DNA of 8,171 bases from Pseudomonadota bacterium (GTDB lineage Bacteria > Pseudomonadota > Alphaproteobacteria > Reyranellales > Reyranellaceae). Within the stretch, counting starts at the first letter, position 1; every line of letters starts with the position of its first letter. Below are positions 1 to 5,062 of the stretch, in pieces. The notes beneath the pieces are model-generated. The model did no database searches, was not told the DNA's origin, and saw only the letters and a program-made list of their open reading frames with translations. The position numbers were made by a program, and so were the translations under genes. The stretch spans positions 1 to 8,171 of the forward strand of contig JAEZHS010000698.1 in the NCBI GenBank assembly GCA_023436825.1. The letters run 5' to 3'.

Positions 1-561
1 GAGCCGCCGCCCGATCCCACGCCGCTCTTGAAGGCCTCGCTGGATTCGGAGGAGGCCGACCAGAACAAGCTCAAGGCCGAGCTCGCGGCTCTCGAAGCCG
101 AGCTCAAGGACAAGGTCGCGCAGTGCAAACCGATCGAGCCGCCGAAGCCGCCGCCCCCACCGCCACCGCCGCCAGTCGCCAAGGCGCCGCCGCCTCCGCC
201 GCCGCCACCGCAACAGCAGGCTGCCGCACCGCAGGCTCCACCGATCAACCGGCCGCCGCCGGGCCAGCTGCCCTGCAACTGGTCGGGCGATTCGGGCGGC
301 GAGGGTGTCACGCGCAATCGACATTATCTGGGTGACAGGCCCGGCTTCGTGGCGATCAACTACAATCTCTATGTGAAGCCCGACGACATCAAAGTGGTCT
401 ATCGTGGCCAGGTCATCGCCGGCACCGGCGGGCCGCGAAGCGGACGCGGCGGCTTCGGCTTCGAGTGGAGGCCGGTCGCCGGGGATTATTCGGTCGACGT
501 CATCGTAACAGGTGAGATGTGGGGTACGCGCTGGACGTACGCCATGGTCTGCCCCCGCTGA
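1..561 (+). CDS. 3' part of a probable envelope protein: coiled coil, poly-proline linker, two-cysteine C-terminal domain
   Basis: The frame is open from the left edge to a TGA at 559-561, so the true start is almost certainly outside the window. A TTG at 28 is the first possible start codon inside it, but nothing supports its use. In order, the protein shows a short Pro-rich piece, a charged heptad-like helix (about nt 37-120, Leu/Ala at core positions), a Cys at 124-126, a linker with two long proline runs (about 130-270), and a C-terminal domain of about 95 residues (271-558). That domain has alternating hydrophobic residues (NYNLYVKPDDIKVVYRG), a Gly-rich turn and a GTRWTYA strand. Its cysteines at 274-276 and 550-552 lie at its two ends and could form a disulfide, implying an exported domain. 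The order coiled coil, Cys, linker, Cys-containing domain matches the next gene, so it may be a divergent SrfA-like paralogue whose membrane helix lies upstream. The exact family is not recognised. Confidence 0.8.
   Translation, partial: EPPPDPTPLLKASLDSEEADQNKLKAELAALEAELKDKVAQCKPIEPPKPPPPPPPPPVAKAPPPPPPPPQQQAAAPQAPPINRPPPGQLPCNWSGDSGGEGVTRNRHYLGDRPGFVAINYNLYVKPDDIKVVYRGQVIAGTGGPRSGRGGFGFEWRPVAGDYSVDVIVTGEMWGTRWTYAMVCPR
148..210 (+). repeat. two poly-proline codon runs in the linker of the first gene
   Basis: Nine consecutive proline codons (148-174) and eight more (187-210) are separated by Val-Ala-Lys-Ala. A Gln/Ala/Pro-rich stretch follows up to about 270. CCG dominates but CCC, CCA and CCT are mixed in, so selection seems to act on the protein rather than on a DNA microsatellite. 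Such runs form stiff extended polyproline-II rods, suited to spanning a distance such as the periplasm. Runs of this length stall ribosomes unless EF-P acts. Confidence 0.85.
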
Positions 562-580
562 GAGCTGAGAAGAGAGTATT

Positions 581-584
581 GAGG
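581..584 (+). promoter_or_regulatory. ribosome binding site of the srfA-like gene
   Basis: GAGG lies 7 bases before the ATG at 592, within the 30-base gap after the previous stop codon. A purine-rich stretch (569-577) precedes it. It is the only convincing Shine-Dalgarno sequence among the four starts visible in the window, and it supports ATG 592 as the start. Confidence 0.65.
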
Positions 585-591
585 ATCCGAG

Positions 592-2055
592 ATGGCTGCT
601 GGTCCCCTTCTCGTCAGTGAACCGCTGCAGCGCTACCGCGCGCTGGGCCTAGCGGGCGACCCGGTGTGGCGCGCCGCGGGCCAGTTGCGCGCGGCCATCA
701 CCCAGCGCCTGTCGCGGCGGCACGCCGACCTGCTCGCCATTCCCGAGGTCGATCCGACCGGCCGGAGCATCGACTGGTACGCGCCGTTCGAAGGCCAGCC
801 GCGCAAGCTTTCCGAGCTCGACGACAGCGAGCGCCAGGCGGTCTTGAATGAAGTCCATCGCCTGCACGGCGAGATCACCGGTCTGGCCGATTCGATGGAC
901 GAGCCGCAGCGCTCGACTGCCGAACGCAACTTCGCCCGCCTGCTGCGCCATGCACTGACCGCGCCGGGCGAGGACACGCTCTATGTCGTCGACGGCAAGC
1001 CCGTCATGACCTTCTGGGGCTTCTCGGCCGATGCCAACCTGCCCGGCATCTTCCTGGCGAGCCCGCCGGTAACGCCGCGGCCGGCGGTTGCTGCCCAGCC
1101 GATACCCCAAGCGGTGATGGCCTCCGCACCCGCTGTCGCCGCCGCCGGCACGCGCTCGGTGTGGTGGCAATGGCTACTGCTCGCCGCGCTGCTGCTGCTG
1201 TTGCTGGCGCTGCTCGCCTGGCTGGTCCGGCCCTATCTGCCGCATCTGGAACCGTGGCTCGAAGCCGAAGCGCGCGACCGGGCGCTCAGCCTCGCGGTGC
1301 GCCAGCCGCTCGAACTGCAGAAGGCGCGCTCCGACACCTTGCAGCAGGAGAACGAGAACCTGCGGCTCGAGCTGGCCCGCCTCACCGACGAGGCCTCGCG
1401 CCGCGGCGCCGATTGCGCGGCCGCCGTCGTCGTACCGGGCGGTGTCGTCGTCGCCGACTCCAATGCACCGATCGAGCGCGGCGCCGCGCCGGACGCTCAA
1501 GCGGGCGGACCCGACGTCAACGTGGCCGACAAGGGCGCGGACAAAGACCAGGGCAAGGGTCCCGACGACAAGAACGTCGACAAGGGCAGCATCAAGGGCC
1601 CTGACGACAAGAGCCCTCAGGACAAGGGCGGCAACGACAAGAACTTGGCCGGCAAGGACGCGCCCAAGAAGGACGAACCCAAGCCCATGACCGTGCCGCC
1701 CGAGGCCAAGCAGAAGGGCGACCTCGCCTTCCTCAAAGGCGACTGGCGCTCGCGCACCGGCCTTGCCACGGCCACCGGCGAGCGCGACCTCAGACCCAAC
1801 TACAATCTGGACGACAAGGGCAAGGGCAAGGTCACCTTCGTGCAGAAGAACGGCACGACGTGCGAGGCGCCGGCGGAGGCGCGCTGGGACGGCTCCAAGC
1901 TCGTCATCGAGGAAAAAGCCAATCCCAAGTGCGCCGACGGCAAGACCTACGCCCGCAATACGGTAAACTGCGAAGTCGGCCAGGACGGCGTGGCCAAGTG
2001 CACCGGGAGTCAACCGGGTGACAAGCGCAGCTACAATGTCCAGTTCGGCCGTTGA
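592..2055 (+). CDS. srfA: SrfA-like single-pass membrane protein
   Basis: This is a complete 487-residue protein. Residues 1-155 form a soluble N-terminal domain with the family-like stretch IDWYAPFEG (60-68), then FWGFSADANLPG (141-152). An Ala/Pro linker leads to one strong membrane helix (about 190-212, Trp at both ends, Leu-rich core). A coiled coil follows (about 244-272), then Cys275, an Asp/Lys/Gly-rich linker (about 312-365), and a C-terminal domain (about 376-487) with Cys424, 447, 460 and 470. There is no N-terminal signal peptide. The helix probably acts as a signal anchor, placing the N-domain in the cytosol and the Cys-rich domain in the periplasm, where two disulfides could form. 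It lies directly upstream of srfB and srfC, as in the Salmonella srfABC order. Resemblance to SrfA is judged from memory of the family's N-terminal pattern plus context. Function is unknown; a membrane receptor or anchor for SrfB/SrfC is my inference. Confidence 0.72.
   Translation: MAAGPLLVSEPLQRYRALGLAGDPVWRAAGQLRAAITQRLSRRHADLLAIPEVDPTGRSIDWYAPFEGQPRKLSELDDSERQAVLNEVHRLHGEITGLADSMDEPQRSTAERNFARLLRHALTAPGEDTLYVVDGKPVMTFWGFSADANLPGIFLASPPVTPRPAVAAQPIPQAVMASAPAVAAAGTRSVWWQWLLLAALLLLLLALLAWLVRPYLPHLEPWLEAEARDRALSLAVRQPLELQKARSDTLQQENENLRLELARLTDEASRRGADCAAAVVVPGGVVVADSNAPIERGAAPDAQAGGPDVNVADKGADKDQGKGPDDKNVDKGSIKGPDDKSPQDKGGNDKNLAGKDAPKKDEPKPMTVPPEAKQKGDLAFLKGDWRSRTGLATATGERDLRPNYNLDDKGKGKVTFVQKNGTTCEAPAEARWDGSKLVIEEKANPKCADGKTYARNTVNCEVGQDGVAKCTGSQPGDKRSYNVQFGR
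1525..1690 (+). repeat. degenerate Asp-Lys-Gly repeat encoding the linker of the SrfA-like protein
   Basis: The codons encode a low-complexity run built from DKG, DDK and NDK units. The hexapeptide KGPDDK occurs twice (1555-1572 and 1594-1611) with synonymous differences (ggt ccc versus ggc cct). The stretch is highly charged and nearly free of hydrophobic residues, so it should be disordered. It connects the coiled coil to the Cys-rich C-terminal domain. A repeat-based linker of this kind is expected to vary in length between strains. Confidence 0.7.
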
Positions 2056-2086
2056 TTCATCGGATTTGTGCCACACTTGACCTGAC
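2056..2086 (+). other. 31-base srfA-srfB intergenic gap; bounds the srfB start
   Basis: No hairpin, T-run or Shine-Dalgarno sequence is visible here. An in-frame TGA at 2078-2080 lies two codons before the ATG at 2087. The srfB reading frame therefore cannot start earlier, and that ATG is the first candidate. With no clear ribosome binding site, translation may rely on coupling to the upstream gene or on an unstructured leader. TTGACC at 2077-2082 resembles a -35 element but has no partner. Confidence 0.55.
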
Positions 2087-5053
2087 ATGAGCGACCTTGC
2101 CCGCCTGCCGAGCTATCCCAGCCCGACGACGCTGATTGCCCGTTCGGGCATCCAGTTCCTCGACTTCGGTTTCGATCCCGTGCGCCTGAAGGTGCGCGAA
2201 TGGGGCTTCCATGACGCGGCGTCCACCAAGGCCGTCGACGACCTGGTGCAGCTCGACTTCGACGAGGTGCGCGGCCAGTACGAGGTGGTCGAGAACGGCC
2301 GCCGCCGCGCCGCCGAGCCGAACCTCGTGGTCACCGCCAAGGACGCGCTGGCGCCCTTCCTCGACAAGTGGGTGCCGGTTCCCTTCCTGCAGGTGCGTCC
2401 CAACAACCAGTTCCGCGAAGGGCCGGCCGACTGGGCGCGCGTACGCGTGGTCGATCTCGAATCGCGCTATGGCGCGGGCTATCGCGACGAGCAGGGCAAT
2501 CGCTATCGCTGCGTGCTCGCCTTCGACACCGGGCTCATTGCCGAGGCCGAGGGTCGTGCCTACCTCGCCCCCTCGCCCAAGGACGTGACCTCGGGCGCGC
2601 TGTTTGCGCTGGCTCCCCAGCAGCGCGCCAATCATTGGCTGCTGCGCCAGAGCTGGATGACGCAATGGCTGGAAGAGCTGTTCCGCGAGCTCCATCCGCG
2701 CGCCACACTCGAGGAGATCGAAGGCGACATCAAGCAGAAGCCGCAGGAGTCGGTCGCCCGCTATCTCGCCTTCCTCGGCCTGCTGGCCGGCGCCGTTCAC
2801 TTCCCGCCGATCAAGCTGGTCGGCGATGCCGAGCGGCCGGGCCGCGGGGCCATCGAGGTCGATCTCGTGCTCGACGTCGGCAACTCGCGCACCTGCGGCC
2901 TCCTGATCGAGGCGGCAGGCGAGCTCGGCGTCAACCTGAACGACTCCTATGAGCTGGCGCTTCGCGACCTCTCGCACCCCGAGGTCGTGCACACGAAACC
3001 CTTCGAATCGCGTGTCGAGTTCGCCCAGGCCTGGTTCGGCAAGAACCACCTGTCGCGGCTGGGCGGCCGCGCCGATGCCTTCGTCTGGCCGACCATGACG
3101 CGCGTCGGCCCCGAGGCCACGCGGCTGGCCGCACGCCGGCGCGGCACCGAGGGCAACACAGGCATGTCGAGCCCCAAGCGCTACCTGTGGGACGAGGAAC
3201 CGCAGGCACGCGAATGGCGTTTCAACGTCGCCTATGCCCAGGACCAGACGGCGATGCCCGCCGCGGCCGGGCCGATGGCCCAGCTCGTCAACCAGAAGGG
3301 CGAGCCGCTGCACCTGGTCGAGCCCGAGGCCGACAGTGCCGATCACCTGCCGGTGTTCGAGCCGCTCTATTCGCGCTCCTCGATCATGACCTTCGTGCTG
3401 TCGGAGGTCCTGCTGCAGGCGCTGACGCTCATGAACTCGCCGCAGCAGCGCGGCCGGCGCGCCCATGCCGAGACGCCGCGCCGGCTGCGCCGCATCGTGC
3501 TGACCTTGCCGACCGGCATGCCGCTCGCCGAGCGGCTGATCTTCCGCAAGCGCGCCGAAGCGGCACGCGATCTCGTCTGGATGATGCTGGGCTGGAAGCT
3601 CGACGATCCCGCCGCGCCGGCGCCGCGCGTGCTGACCGACTGGGACGAGGCCTCGTGCACCCAGCTCGTCTATCTCTACACGGAGGTTGCGCGTAATTTC
3701 GGCGGCGACGCCCGCCGCTTCTTCCAGGTCACCGCCAAGCCGCGCGGCAAGCAGTTCGACGGCAAGCTCTCGATCGCCAGCATCGATGTCGGCGGCGGCA
3801 CGACCGACCTGATCATCAACTCCTACGGCCTCGAGGGCGCGGGCACGTCGGTCACGCTCTTCCCGGAGCAGAGGTTCCGCGAGGGCTTCAACGTCGCAGG
3901 CGACGACATCCTGCTGCGCGTCGTGCAGGGCCATGTCCTGCCGCCGATCGAGGCGGCGATGCGCGCCGCCGGCATCGCCAATCCCACCGACCTGATGGCC
4001 GAGCTCCTGGGCGGCGATCGCGGCGGCGAGGACGTGATCCAGCGCAACCTGCGCCAGCAGTTCGCGCTCCAGGTCGCCCATCCCATCGCGCTGGAATTCA
4101 TGCGCGCCGCCGAGGACTACGATCCGACCTCCGGGGTGGTCGCAGCCGAGCCGCGGCCCTACGAGTCCTTCTTCCCCGAGGGCGCCAAGCCTTCCGAGGA
4201 AGTCATCACCTTCGTCAACGAAGCGGCGCGCAAGCGCGGCGCCGTGGGCTTCGACCTCAAGGCCACGATGTTCCCGGTCGACCTGCCGGGCATCGACAAG
4301 ACGGTGCGTGCCGAGATGGGCCGCGTGCTGGCGCCCCTGGCCGAGATCGTCCATGCCTACGATTGCGACGTGTTGCTGCTGTCGGGCCGGCCCTCGCGCC
4401 TGCCAGGCATCAGGGCACTCCTGATGGAACTCCTGCCGCTGCCGCCTGAGCGCGTGATCTCGCTGCACGACTACCGCGTCGGCGCCTGGTATCCGTTCCG
4501 CGACGCCCGGCTGCGCGTGGAAGATCCCAAGACCACGGTGGCGGTGGGCGCGATGATCGCGGCCCTTGCCCAGTCCCAGCTTCCGGACTTCTCTTTCCGT
4601 GCCGATCTCCTGCGCTCGCGCAGCATCGCCAAGTTCATCGGCAAGCTCGATGGCGGCGGCCGTCTGCAGCGCGAGGACCTGGTCTATCGCGACGTCGATC
4701 TCGACAATCGCGAGTACGAGCTGCCGGAGATCGCCTTCGAGTTCCGCGGCCCGATGTGGCTCGGCGCCCGCCAGCTCGATCTGGTGCGCTGGCCGGCGGC
4801 GCGGCTCTACGCGCTGGAATTCGCCAAGCCTGAATATGCAGAGCGTCACGCCCGCGAGACGCCGTTCAAGATCGCGCTGGCCCGGGTGAAGCCCAAGGAC
4901 AAGGATTCGGGTGACGTCGAGCGCTTCCGCCTGCGCCAGGTGACCAACCGCGACGGCCGCGCCGTCGCGCTCGATCGCCTGACGCTTCGACTGCAAACCT
5001 TGCCGCGTCGAGAGGGCTACTGGCTCGACACAGGCATGCTCAAGACCGGGTAA
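2087..5053 (+). CDS. srfB: SrfB family protein: large actin/Hsp70-like ATPase
   Basis: This is a complete 988-residue protein, close to the roughly 1000 residues typical of SrfB. It has no signal peptide or membrane helix, so it should be cytosolic. The actin/Hsp70 fold motifs are in order: phosphate-1 DVGNSRT (263-269), a connect-1-like stretch DEASCTQLVYLY (520-531), phosphate-2 DVGGGTTD (567-574), adenosine-binding LLLSGRPSR (763-771) and connect-2-like TVAVGAMIAAL (817-827). The SrfB signature SSPKRYLWD is at 361-369 and LTLPTGMP at 472-479. The ATPase core starts only after about 255 residues of extra N-terminal domain, and about 300 residues separate the two phosphate loops. A further 160 residues follow the core. 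It is probably an ATP-binding, conformationally switching protein. Polymerisation like actin or client binding like Hsp70 are both possible, and neither is shown by the sequence. It sits 31 bases after the srfA-like gene and 6 bases before srfC. Salmonella SrfB is called a virulence factor, but its mechanism is not established. Confidence 0.94.
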   Translation: MSDLARLPSYPSPTTLIARSGIQFLDFGFDPVRLKVREWGFHDAASTKAVDDLVQLDFDEVRGQYEVVENGRRRAAEPNLVVTAKDALAPFLDKWVPVPFLQVRPNNQFREGPADWARVRVVDLESRYGAGYRDEQGNRYRCVLAFDTGLIAEAEGRAYLAPSPKDVTSGALFALAPQQRANHWLLRQSWMTQWLEELFRELHPRATLEEIEGDIKQKPQESVARYLAFLGLLAGAVHFPPIKLVGDAERPGRGAIEVDLVLDVGNSRTCGLLIEAAGELGVNLNDSYELALRDLSHPEVVHTKPFESRVEFAQAWFGKNHLSRLGGRADAFVWPTMTRVGPEATRLAARRRGTEGNTGMSSPKRYLWDEEPQAREWRFNVAYAQDQTAMPAAAGPMAQLVNQKGEPLHLVEPEADSADHLPVFEPLYSRSSIMTFVLSEVLLQALTLMNSPQQRGRRAHAETPRRLRRIVLTLPTGMPLAERLIFRKRAEAARDLVWMMLGWKLDDPAAPAPRVLTDWDEASCTQLVYLYTEVARNFGGDARRFFQVTAKPRGKQFDGKLSIASIDVGGGTTDLIINSYGLEGAGTSVTLFPEQRFREGFNVAGDDILLRVVQGHVLPPIEAAMRAAGIANPTDLMAELLGGDRGGEDVIQRNLRQQFALQVAHPIALEFMRAAEDYDPTSGVVAAEPRPYESFFPEGAKPSEEVITFVNEAARKRGAVGFDLKATMFPVDLPGIDKTVRAEMGRVLAPLAEIVHAYDCDVLLLSGRPSRLPGIRALLMELLPLPPERVISLHDYRVGAWYPFRDARLRVEDPKTTVAVGAMIAALAQSQLPDFSFRADLLRSRSIAKFIGKLDGGGRLQREDLVYRDVDLDNREYELPEIAFEFRGPMWLGARQLDLVRWPAARLYALEFAKPEYAERHARETPFKIALARVKPKDKDSGDVERFRLRQVTNRDGRAVALDRLTLRLQTLPRREGYWLDTGMLKTG

Positions 5054-5062
5054 AGGCGTATG
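5051..5062 (+). other. srfB-srfC junction: same frame, stop plus two codons
   Basis: The srfB stop (TAA, 5051-5053) is followed by AGG CGT and then the srfC ATG (5060-5062), all in one reading frame. The TAA is also the in-frame stop that prevents an earlier srfC start. The purines at 5052-5056 are only 3 bases from the ATG, too close for a good Shine-Dalgarno. Terminating ribosomes probably restart here, which would give coupled and roughly matched amounts of SrfB and SrfC. Confidence 0.7.

Noticed and set aside
28..30. TTG as the start codon of the first gene.
   Set aside because: The frame is open to the window edge, there is no Shine-Dalgarno before it, and the coiled coil appears to continue from upstream. 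A start outside the window is more likely.
1189..1212. A CTG trinucleotide run as a possible phase-variation site.
   Set aside because: Changes in whole triplets would not shift the frame. The run is explained by leucine codons in the membrane helix.
2077..2082. TTGACC as a -35 element of an srfB promoter.
   Set aside because: There is no -10 element at a suitable distance, and any transcript would start inside the srfB coding region. The operon layout explains expression without it.
1174..2088. A 304-codon minus-strand open frame opposite the srfA-like gene.
   Set aside because: It is a mirror of the Leu-rich helix and Asp/Lys linker codons, giving Val/Ala/Leu and Gln runs. It has no plausible domain and no ribosome binding site, and it overlaps a well-supported gene completely.
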